Assembly: GCA_023258355.1 (NCBI GenBank)
Contig: JALQZL010000040.1
Coordinates: 1-5,800 of the forward strand
DNA length: 5,800 nucleotides
Reading direction: 5' to 3'
Source of the DNA: Wenzhouxiangellaceae bacterium
GTDB taxonomy: Bacteria; Pseudomonadota; Gammaproteobacteria; Xanthomonadales; Wenzhouxiangellaceae
Of the stretch, positions 1-5,482 are shown piece after piece. The notes under the pieces were generated by a model that saw nothing but the letters and a program-made list of their open reading frames with translations, had not been told where the DNA came from and searched no databases. Both the position numbers and the translations under genes were made by a program. Each line of letters begins with the position of its first letter. Position 1 is the first letter of the stretch.

Positions 1-646
1 GCACGAAACTCACCTGACCCAGTTCGGTCCGCTCACAGCGTCCATTGTGCTTTTCAATCCTTACCAGTTGCTGATGATCACCTGTTTGCTCAGGCGCCAC
101 AAGAACGCCACCCTCCGCCAACTGATCAAATAAGGCCTCGGGTAAATGTCCGCCTGCTGTCACAACAATGGCATCGAAAGGGGCCTGCGAAGGCCAACCA
201 TTTAGCCCATCTTGATGTCTCGCCAAAATATTGTGGAGACCCAGCCGATGGAAGCGTTGTTTGGCCAACTTTGACAACTCACCAATCCGCTCGGTTGTGA
301 ACACTTGTTTGGCTAAGCGCGCGAGCACGGCTGCTTGGTAGCCGGATCCAGTCCCAATCTCCAAGACCTTTTCAGGCACCCCCGACGCACACACGGCTGA
401 GGTCATTAAGGCCACGACATAAGGTTGTGAGATGGTCTGACCACGACCGATGGGTAGAGCAGAATCCTCGTAAGCCCTCGATGACAGGGCCTCATCGACA
501 AAAACATGTCGCGGCGTTTGCGACATCGCCTCTAGCACCTGCGCATTGTTAATGCCTTGTGATTGCAAACGTGCGATTAACCGCGCCCGCGTGTTGGGCG
601 ATGTCATGCCCAAGTCCATACTTTGTGACTCGGTCACCGTCCTCAT
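1..646 (-). CDS. pcm: Protein-L-isoaspartate O-methyltransferase, C-terminus cut by window edge
   Basis: This cytoplasmic enzyme transfers a methyl group from S-adenosylmethionine to L-isoaspartyl residues in age-damaged proteins and so starts their repair. I translated 215 residues by hand. The family signature LPIGRGQTISQPY lies at residues 64-76. The SAM-binding motif I, LEIGTGSGYQ, is at 95-104, and an acidic residue (E119) follows the next beta strand, as expected for a class I methyltransferase. The frame is open to the left edge, and the E. coli protein is about 208 residues, so probably only the last 5-10 residues are missing. The chosen ATG (644-646) starts one base after the surE stop, suggesting translational coupling. 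In-frame ATGs at 617-619 and 605-607 are alternatives that would remove a 9- or 13-residue poorly conserved head. The usual TAA-type stretch after motif II reads TAGGHLPEAL here, a modest divergence. Confidence 0.95.
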   Translation of the reverse strand, partial: MRTVTESQSMDLGMTSPNTRARLIARLQSQGINNAQVLEAMSQTPRHVFVDEALSSRAYEDSALPIGRGQTISQPYVVALMTSAVCASGVPEKVLEIGTGSGYQAAVLARLAKQVFTTERIGELSKLAKQRFHRLGLHNILARHQDGLNGWPSQAPFDAIVVTAGGHLPEALFDQLAEGGVLVAPEQTGDHQQLVRIEKHNGRCERTELGQVSFV

Positions 647-647
647 C

Positions 648-1424
648 TCACTGGTCGCCAGCACCGTGGTTCAATGTTTCAATCCAGTGACTCACTTGAT
701 CTAAGGCTTGGTAGCGGGTGAGATCCACATGAATGGGTGTGACTGAGACATACTTTTGGCGAATCGCATTGAAATCAGTCCCCGGCCCATTGTCTTGCTC
801 CCCGCCTGGTGGGCCCACCCAGAAAAATTGACGCCCCCGAGGATCTTGCACCGGAATGACATCCTCAGACCGATGACGATGACCCAGTCGGGTTGTTTCA
901 AATCCATTGATCTCTTCCCATGGAATGTTGGGCACATTGACATTTAAAATGGTATCTGCTGGCAAAGCCTCGCGATCCAACTGACGCATGAGCAGACTGG
1001 CCGCCTTGGCAGCGGTCTCATAATGCTCGGGCCCCTCTGGGCCGTAGACCAAAGAGATGGCCATGGCGGGCAAGCCCAGAAAGCGCCCCTCCATGGCAGC
1101 GGCCACCGTGCCTGAATAAAGCACATCATCGCCGAGATTGGCACCAGCATTAATGCCTGAAATGACCATGTCAGGCTCTTCCGAGAGAAGACCTGTAATG
1201 GCAACGTGCACACAATCGGTGGGGGTTCCAAACACCTTGTGACGTCCATCCTCTAGGGTCTCTACCCGAATCGGTTGATCGAGCGTGAGTGAATTACTCG
1301 CACCAGACCGATCTCGATCTGGCGCCACCACAGTCACTTTGTCACAGTGCTTTGCGATCTCCTGTGACAAGTGGCTTATGCCACGTGCGTAGAGCCCATC
1401 GTCGTTTGAAATCAGTATATGCAT
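648..1424 (-). CDS. surE: 5'/3'-nucleotidase SurE (survival protein)
   Basis: SurE is a metal-dependent phosphatase that acts on nucleoside 5'- and 3'-monophosphates and is linked to stationary-phase survival. The protein has 258 residues (E. coli: 253). The N-terminus MHILISNDDG carries the metal-binding Asp pair D8-D9. SGASNSLT at 40-47 supplies the conserved Ser. SGINAGANLGDDVLYSGT starts at residue 89, with N92 as the further ligand. The frame is open upstream to about 1562, but that extension is not SurE-like and would run through the promoter and the start of the divergent Smr gene, so I chose the ATG at 1422-1424. An AAGGCG element 10-15 bases upstream is a mediocre ribosome binding site. 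The gene is first in a surE-pcm unit, a widespread gammaproteobacterial pairing in which nlpD and rpoS often follow further on; those would lie outside this window. Confidence 0.97.
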   Translation of the reverse strand: MHILISNDDGLYARGISHLSQEIAKHCDKVTVVAPDRDRSGASNSLTLDQPIRVETLEDGRHKVFGTPTDCVHVAITGLLSEEPDMVISGINAGANLGDDVLYSGTVAAAMEGRFLGLPAMAISLVYGPEGPEHYETAAKAASLLMRQLDREALPADTILNVNVPNIPWEEINGFETTRLGHRHRSEDVIPVQDPRGRQFFWVGPPGGEQDNGPGTDFNAIRQKYVSVTPIHVDLTRYQALDQVSHWIETLNHGAGDQ

Positions 1425-1452
1425 TTGAAATTTTCGCCTTGCCAAAACCAAC

Positions 1453-1481
1453 ACTATAATTGAATTACACTGACCTGACAG
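1453..1481 (-). promoter_or_regulatory. Sigma70-like promoter for surE-pcm
   Basis: On the minus strand, CTGTCA (1476-1481) and TATAGT (1453-1458) are separated by exactly 17 bases. They match the -35 and -10 consensus at 4 of 6 and 5 of 6 positions. Transcription would start near 1446, giving a leader of about 22 bases before the surE ATG. It sits in one of only two gaps over 70 bases in the window, directly upstream of surE. This is a pattern match by eye; no start site is known. Confidence 0.55.
1455..1460 (+). promoter_or_regulatory. Perfect -10 box facing the Smr gene
   Basis: TATAAT on the plus strand matches the -10 consensus perfectly and would start transcription near 1467, about 34 bases before the Smr ATG. 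No good -35 element sits at 16-18 bases: the 17-base position holds TTTCGC. There is also no TGn extension, so the promoter may be weak or activator-dependent. It shares bases with the surE -10 box on the other strand. Confidence 0.35.
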
Positions 1482-1500
1482 CATCTTGGGGTTAGATTTC

Positions 1501-2028
1501 ATGTCAATAGACGAAGACGAACGCGCACTGTTTCGGTCAGCTGTGGGGCCGGTGGATCGCATTACCCATCATCGAGACCAATCTAAACCCAAGCGCCCAC
1601 CCCCACGCCCCCGTCAGCGCGAGATCGATGAGCTGGCTGTTCTGGATGAACTCGCCTCTGGTCGCCTGAATTTTGATGAGGTGGAGACAGGCGAGGAGAT
1701 CAGTTATGTCCATCCAAAGCTCGATCCCAGGACGCTTAAGAAGCTTAGACGGGGACACTGGCGCGTTCAAGAGGAAATCGACCTCCATGAAATGACAGTC
1801 AAGGTCGCCACACAAGTGACCAGACAGTTTATCGATGAAGCGCTGAGCCATGGCCTAAGTTGCATCAAAATCATTCATGGCAAAGGGCTTCGCTCAGGGC
1901 CAGATGGGCCCAAGCTAAAACAGATGACAGCCAGTTTGCTGGCAAGACATAGCCAGGTTCTGGCTTTCGCTTCGGCACCCCCACAAGATGGTGGCACTGG
2001 GGCAGTCTATGTGCTGTTGAAACGTTAA
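1501..2028 (+). CDS. Smr-domain protein (MutS2 C-terminal-like nuclease family)
   Basis: The 175-residue protein has a basic, proline-rich N-terminal half (P and R cluster at 29-40) and a C-terminal Smr domain. The linker SYVHPKL...KKLRRGHW (68-87) resembles the one before the Smr domain in E. coli SmrB. The domain shows IDLHEMT (93-99), IIHGKG (124-129) and GGTGAVYVLLK (164-174). Smr domains bind and cleave nucleic acid; in E. coli, SmrB cuts mRNA at collided ribosomes. The DLHG signature reads DLHE here (E97). Overall architecture recalls both SmrA (YdaL) and SmrB, and I cannot choose between them, so I give no symbol. I chose ATG 1501 because GGGG at 1488-1491 lies 9 bases upstream; a TTG at 1486 is a less likely alternative. 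The DUF3301 gene follows after 6 bases, so the two are probably cotranscribed. Confidence 0.9.
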   Translation: MSIDEDERALFRSAVGPVDRITHHRDQSKPKRPPPRPRQREIDELAVLDELASGRLNFDEVETGEEISYVHPKLDPRTLKKLRRGHWRVQEEIDLHEMTVKVATQVTRQFIDEALSHGLSCIKIIHGKGLRSGPDGPKLKQMTASLLARHSQVLAFASAPPQDGGTGAVYVLLKR

Positions 2029-2034
2029 ACACCC

Positions 2035-2364
2035 ATGGCAATCGATGGCTCAATCATCGCTTTGGTGCTCGTCATCGGGCTCAGCGCATGGTGGGCTTGG
2101 ACAATCAAAGGCAGAGAACACGCTTGCGACTTAGCCCGCCGTTTTTGTGCGCTGAATGATTGGCAGTTGCTAGATCAAACGGTGAGCCTGACCGGCGCTA
2201 AATTCAACTCAACACCAGATGGGCTAAGGGTGTGCCGGAGATATCATTTCGAGTTCAGCACCGACGGGGGTAATAGACACCGCGGGACGCTGTGGATATT
2301 AAGTCAGCAAATCCAACACATCAGCACAGACTTTGATAAAACCCATGGGCCAATGGGCAACTAA
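2035..2364 (+). CDS. DUF3301-family small membrane protein
   Basis: The protein has 109 residues, with one hydrophobic N-terminal segment at about 6-24 (rich in I, V, L, A and W) and then a soluble part of about 85 residues. REHA near 27-30, QLLDQTVSL near 44-52 and RRYHFEFSTDGGNRHRG near 68-84 fit the DUF3301 family as I remember it. No biochemical function is established for that family. The short charged residues after the helix (K25, R27) suggest the bulk of the protein faces the cytoplasm under the positive-inside rule; this is inferred. The start is 6 bases after the Smr stop, and I see no Shine-Dalgarno sequence, which suggests translation by coupling to the upstream gene. The 3' end abuts sspB tail to tail. 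The helix and the soluble domain are clear in the sequence; the family name comes from memory. Confidence 0.8.
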   Translation: MAIDGSIIALVLVIGLSAWWAWTIKGREHACDLARRFCALNDWQLLDQTVSLTGAKFNSTPDGLRVCRRYHFEFSTDGGNRHRGTLWILSQQIQHISTDFDKTHGPMGN

Positions 2365-2365
2365 G

Positions 2366-2767
2366 TTACTTGACTACCCTCAACGAAGGCTGTTTTTTTG
2401 ACTTGTCTGGACCATCATGCTGTTCAGAGGTCGTCTCCTGACCACCCTCCTCGTCTAACTCCTCGGGTCCAAAGACCATGCCTCGGCCATTTTCTCTGGC
2501 ATAGATACCCTCGATCGAATCGATGGGTAACCACACTGCTTGCGAGACACCACCAAAGCGTGCGATAAAACTTGCACCCTCATCATCCATGACCAAATCA
2601 CGTACTGCCTCAGGTGCACAGTTGAGAACAATCCGACCATCTTCGGCGGCTTGAGGGGGCGCTTGAATACCCTCATGATTGGCGTCAGCCACAAGGTGAG
2701 GTGTGAGCCCGGAATCCACAATCCATGAGTACATGGCTTCCAATAAATAAGGCTTGGTTGATTTCAT
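2366..2767 (-). CDS. sspB: ClpXP protease specificity-enhancing factor SspB
   Basis: SspB is a cytoplasmic adaptor that binds ssrA-tagged proteins from stalled ribosomes, and some other substrates, and delivers them to ClpXP. The 133-residue protein has the expected parts. The folded substrate-binding domain covers about 1-100, with KPYLLEAMYSWIVD near the N-terminus, DGRIVLN in the middle and RFGG followed by IYARENGRGMVF. An acidic, flexible linker follows, then the C-terminal tail LRVVK, which is the ClpX-tethering motif. The linker is shorter than in E. coli (about 165 residues in total). I chose the ATG at 2765-2767; a TTG four codons upstream is less likely. No clear ribosome binding site is visible. 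sspA ends 31 bases upstream on the same strand, the usual sspA-sspB order. The last codons include a 7-A run on the coding strand (Lys-Lys). Confidence 0.96.
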   Translation of the reverse strand: MKSTKPYLLEAMYSWIVDSGLTPHLVADANHEGIQAPPQAAEDGRIVLNCAPEAVRDLVMDDEGASFIARFGGVSQAVWLPIDSIEGIYARENGRGMVFGPEELDEEGGQETTSEQHDGPDKSKKQPSLRVVK

Positions 2768-2798
2768 CGTTGAGTGCAAAAGTTAGGTCAACGACCAA

Positions 2799-3419
2799 TC
2801 AGCCTGTGGGCTGCATCCGAAGTTCACGCTCTACCAGAGTGAGGCTTCTTTGAAAGGCATCCAGACGGAACATTTTTTCCATGTACTTATTCAGTTTGGG
2901 ACACTGTCTCACCGTCAGCCTCACACCATAGGCAGGTAAGCGCCACAGCAAAGGCACCAGCGCACAGTCAATGAGTGTCAGCTCATCATGCAACATGTAA
3001 GGTGCCAAGCCAAACAGATCGTCTGACTCGATCAATGTCTCGGCCAGATGTTGCTGCGCCGTGGCAATACGCTTCTCGCCTGATGAGGTTTCAATCACTT
3101 TGCCCATCTCAATCATGTCTCGATTGATTCGGTACATGGCCAACCGTAAACGCGACCGCGACACGGGATCGATCGGCATCAGTGGTGGGTGTGGGTAGCG
3201 CTCATCTAAATAATCAGCCACGACCCAAGTCCCGTACAAGACCATGTCGCGATCCACCAGTGTGGGGGTCTCGCCATAGGGGTTGAGTTCGGCTAAATCA
3301 GCCGTCGCAGCGCGGTCTTGTTCTACGTGAATGATCTCCACGTTGATGCCCTTGACCGCCAACACAAATCGGATGCGGTGACAATCCAGACAGTTTTCGG
3401 ATGAATACAATGCCATCAT
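2799..3419 (-). CDS. sspA: Stringent starvation protein A (glutathione S-transferase fold)
   Basis: SspA binds RNA polymerase and acts as a starvation and acid-stress transcription factor. It has a GST fold but, in E. coli, no GST activity. This 206-residue protein (E. coli: 212) has the thioredoxin-like N-terminal half with NPYGETPTLVDRD (46-58). YLDERYPHPPLMP follows at 70-82 and includes the surface PHP motif (76-78) needed for E. coli SspA function. The all-helical C-terminal half carries ELTLIDCALVPLLWRLPAYG. Two departures are visible: a C10-x-x-C13 pair at the N-terminus, and GT (63-64) where the glutathione-binding Glu-Ser pair is usual. Two ATGs are adjacent at the start; the first (3417-3419) is 10 bases from a GGAG element. 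petC lies 72 bases upstream on the same strand, so it may be read from the petABC transcript or from its own promoter, which I could not see. Confidence 0.95.
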   Translation of the reverse strand: MMALYSSENCLDCHRIRFVLAVKGINVEIIHVEQDRAATADLAELNPYGETPTLVDRDMVLYGTWVVADYLDERYPHPPLMPIDPVSRSRLRLAMYRINRDMIEMGKVIETSSGEKRIATAQQHLAETLIESDDLFGLAPYMLHDELTLIDCALVPLLWRLPAYGVRLTVRQCPKLNKYMEKMFRLDAFQRSLTLVERELRMQPTG

Positions 3420-3429
3420 AATCGGGTTT

Positions 3430-3433
3430 CTCC
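3430..3433 (-). promoter_or_regulatory. Ribosome binding site of sspA
   Basis: GGAG on the minus strand lies 10 bases before the first of two adjacent ATG codons and 13 bases before the second. It therefore favours the first ATG as the sspA start. Confidence 0.6.
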
Positions 3434-3491
3434 GTTCAGCATTGGGGTCCTCGACGATGACTTTGCTCGACTGACCGACAACACATTCGAC

Positions 3492-4262
3492 CTATTTCTT
3501 GATGTCTTTCCAATATTCTTGATACAGAAGATACGATAAAAAGGTGAAGACCGCCAAGAACAATAAGACCCAGACGCCCAAACGCTCACGCTGCAACCTA
3601 GCCGGTTCGGCGATGTATTCCATGAAAGCCACAATATCTCGGACCGTTTGATCATATTCGCTCGTTGTCAGCTCACCGGGGACATCCATTTCCAAACTGG
3701 CCACGGAAACGTGCGTCACACCCGCAGCATCTTCAGTCGTTTCCATAATCGGACGCTGGATACCTTGCAACTCCCAGAGCACATGAGGCATCGCTGGGTT
3801 TGCAAGCACCTTATTGTTCCAGCCATCCTCAGTCATGTAATAGCTGCGCAAGAAGGTATAAATCCAGTCTGGCCCACGAGAACGCGCTGTCAAACTCAAA
3901 TCAGGAGGCGACTTGCCAAACCAGTCAGCTGAGGCCTCATAAGGCATCGATGACATCATATAGTCGCTGACCTCTAACCCAGCGGGCACCAGGAACGCTT
4001 GGATTTCGTCCTCAGTCAGATCAAGGTCCTGCTCCATACGCTTGAAGCGCATGTACTTTGCCGAGTGACAGGCCATGCAGTAGTTTGTGAAAAGTTTTGC
4101 GCCACGTTGGACAGAGGCAATGTCAAAGACATTGGAGCCTGCGGGATCCAAATTGCCTTTGCTTGCCGCTACTCCATGCGTCGAGAAAACCATCATAGCA
4201 ACCAGCACCAGCCCTGTTGCTAGGTGATACTTGGGTGAAGAAAACCTGCCTAGAATACTCAT
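3492..4262 (-). CDS. petC: Cytochrome c1, bc1 complex haem subunit
   Basis: Cytochrome c1 takes electrons from the Rieske protein and passes them to a soluble cytochrome c on the periplasmic side. The 256-residue protein starts with a signal-like segment (hydrophobic about 14-33, probable cleavage after VAA). The haem-attachment motif CMACH is at 62-66, and SPPDLSLTARSRG at 118-130 is typical of c1. NPAMPHVLWELQG (155-167) contains M158, the likely axial haem ligand. A C-terminal membrane anchor at about 229-247 ends in a short charged cytoplasmic tail. The ATG overlaps the petB stop as ATGA, and GAGGG lies 10 bases upstream within petB, so this start is preferred over an open extension further upstream. 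Compact c1 proteins of this size are usual in beta- and gammaproteobacteria. Haem attachment would need the Ccm machinery, which is not encoded here. Confidence 0.96.
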   Translation of the reverse strand: MSILGRFSSPKYHLATGLVLVAMMVFSTHGVAASKGNLDPAGSNVFDIASVQRGAKLFTNYCMACHSAKYMRFKRMEQDLDLTEDEIQAFLVPAGLEVSDYMMSSMPYEASADWFGKSPPDLSLTARSRGPDWIYTFLRSYYMTEDGWNNKVLANPAMPHVLWELQGIQRPIMETTEDAAGVTHVSVASLEMDVPGELTTSEYDQTVRDIVAFMEYIAEPARLQRERLGVWVLLFLAVFTFLSYLLYQEYWKDIKK

Positions 4263-5479
4263 ACTGACGACACCCTCTCTGGCACGGGCTGCGTGGCCTC
4301 CATCTTTGTCCAAATCGGCATCAAGATAAAGAACGCAAAATAGAAGAAGGTCCAAAGCCTCAGTTCAAAAGTGCTTGAATCTGGTGACAGCCCCAGCATA
4401 CCCAGACGTACAAAGGCGATCACGAAGATACCCAAGGCCAAGCGAGATGGCCAGCTACGGTAGCGCAATGATTTCACTGGTGAGCGGTCCAGCCACGGCA
4501 CGATGTACAAGATCATGACTGACACACCCATCAAAATAACGCCCATCAGCTTGTCAGGCACAGCCTGCAAGATGGCATAAAACGGCGTGAAGTACCACAC
4601 CGGCGGAATGTGATCTGGTGTCACCAGCGGATTGGCTTGAACAAAGTTGTCAGGCTTGAGGAACTTGCCACCAAACTCAGGTGCAAAGAAGACGATGAAC
4701 GCCGCCAGCAATAGGAAAAAGGCAGCGCCAAATATGTCTTTGATCGTGTAATAAGGGTGGAATGGGATGCCATCCAGCGGCCGACCGGCTTCATCCTTCT
4801 TGGCCTTGATATCGACACCCTCTGGGTTGTTTGAACCCACCTCGTGGAGGGCCGCGAGATGAAGCACCACCAGCCCCACAAGCACCAGTGGCAATGCCAC
4901 CACATGCAGCGCGAAGAAGCGGTTTAATGTGGCATCGGCGACAAAATAATCACCTCGAATCCACTCCACCAAGGCCTCACCCACATAAGGTACGGCACCA
5001 AATAGCGAGATGATGACCTGCGCACCCCAATACGACATCTGCCCCCAAGGCAACACATAGCCCATGAAAGATTCAGCCATCAACACAAGATAGATCGTGA
5101 CACCAAGAATCCAAACGATCTCACGAGGTTTTTGGTAGGAACCGTACATCAAGGCTCTGAACATGTGTAGGTAGACCACCGCAAAGAACAAGGACGCCCC
5201 TGTTGAGTGCATGTAGCGAATTAACCAGCCCCACTCAACATCACGCATGATGTACTCGACTGAAGCAAAGGCGGTTTCAGCGCCTGGCTTGTAATGCATG
5301 GTCAAGAAAATGCCTGTCAGCAGCTGGTTAACCAAGACGAGCATGGATAGCGAGCCAAAGAAATACCAAAAGTTGAAGTTCTTCGGCGCGTAGTACTCGC
5401 TGATGTGCTTTTTCCAAAAATCAGTCATGGGGACGCGCTCGTCCACCCAGTTTCCGATTGAGGTGATGAAATTATTCAT
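4259..5479 (-). CDS. petB: Cytochrome b, bc1 complex quinol-binding subunit
   Basis: This integral membrane subunit carries both b haems and both quinone sites of ubiquinol:cytochrome c oxidoreductase. The 406-residue protein has the full eight-helix plan. Haem ligands are H91 and H105 in helix B and H192 and H207 in helix D. GYVLPWGQMSYWGA (140-153) lies at the Qo site, and HEVGSNNPEG follows helix D. The Qo motif usually written PEWY reads PVWY at 293-296. The C-terminal helices fg to H run from about 310 to 391. I chose the ATG at 5477-5479 because it fits the family N-terminus and follows the petA stop by 3 bases, with GAGGGAG 11 bases upstream. It overlaps petC by 4 bases. The gene is complete, with no break or stop. 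Together with petA and petC it gives a three-subunit bacterial complex. Confidence 0.97.
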   Translation of the reverse strand: MNNFITSIGNWVDERVPMTDFWKKHISEYYAPKNFNFWYFFGSLSMLVLVNQLLTGIFLTMHYKPGAETAFASVEYIMRDVEWGWLIRYMHSTGASLFFAVVYLHMFRALMYGSYQKPREIVWILGVTIYLVLMAESFMGYVLPWGQMSYWGAQVIISLFGAVPYVGEALVEWIRGDYFVADATLNRFFALHVVALPLVLVGLVVLHLAALHEVGSNNPEGVDIKAKKDEAGRPLDGIPFHPYYTIKDIFGAAFFLLLAAFIVFFAPEFGGKFLKPDNFVQANPLVTPDHIPPVWYFTPFYAILQAVPDKLMGVILMGVSVMILYIVPWLDRSPVKSLRYRSWPSRLALGIFVIAFVRLGMLGLSPDSSTFELRLWTFFYFAFFILMPIWTKMEATQPVPERVSSV

Positions 5480-5482
5480 GTC

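Noticed and set aside
944..1249. Minus-strand open frame of 101 codons inside surE
   Set aside because: It is a shifted-frame shadow of surE with no family resemblance.
1425..1562. N-terminal extension of 46 residues in the open surE frame
   Set aside because: It is not SurE-like, crosses both candidate promoters, and overlaps the divergent Smr coding start. SurE proteins begin at MHILISNDDG-type sequences.
2342..2357. Inverted repeat CCCAT...ATGGG near the end of the DUF3301 gene
   Set aside because: It is a five-pair stem inside coding sequence with no T run after it, so it is likely chance.
2376..2399. Possible terminator: CCT/AGG stem followed by seven T on the plus strand
   Set aside because: The stem is only three base pairs with a mismatch next to it, and the T run is explained by Lys codons at the end of sspB.
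3648..3932. Plus-strand open frame of 94 codons opposite petC
   Set aside because: It lies wholly inside a clear cytochrome c1 gene, its product has no recognisable domain, and it is best explained as an antisense shadow.
4263..4355. N-terminal extension of 31 residues in the open petC frame
   Set aside because: It lies inside petB in another frame. The ATGA overlap start with a ribosome binding site gives a normal signal peptide directly.
4621..4905. Minus-strand open frame of 94 codons inside petB
   Set aside because: It is a shifted frame of cytochrome b, rich in Trp and Ser, with no independent start signal.
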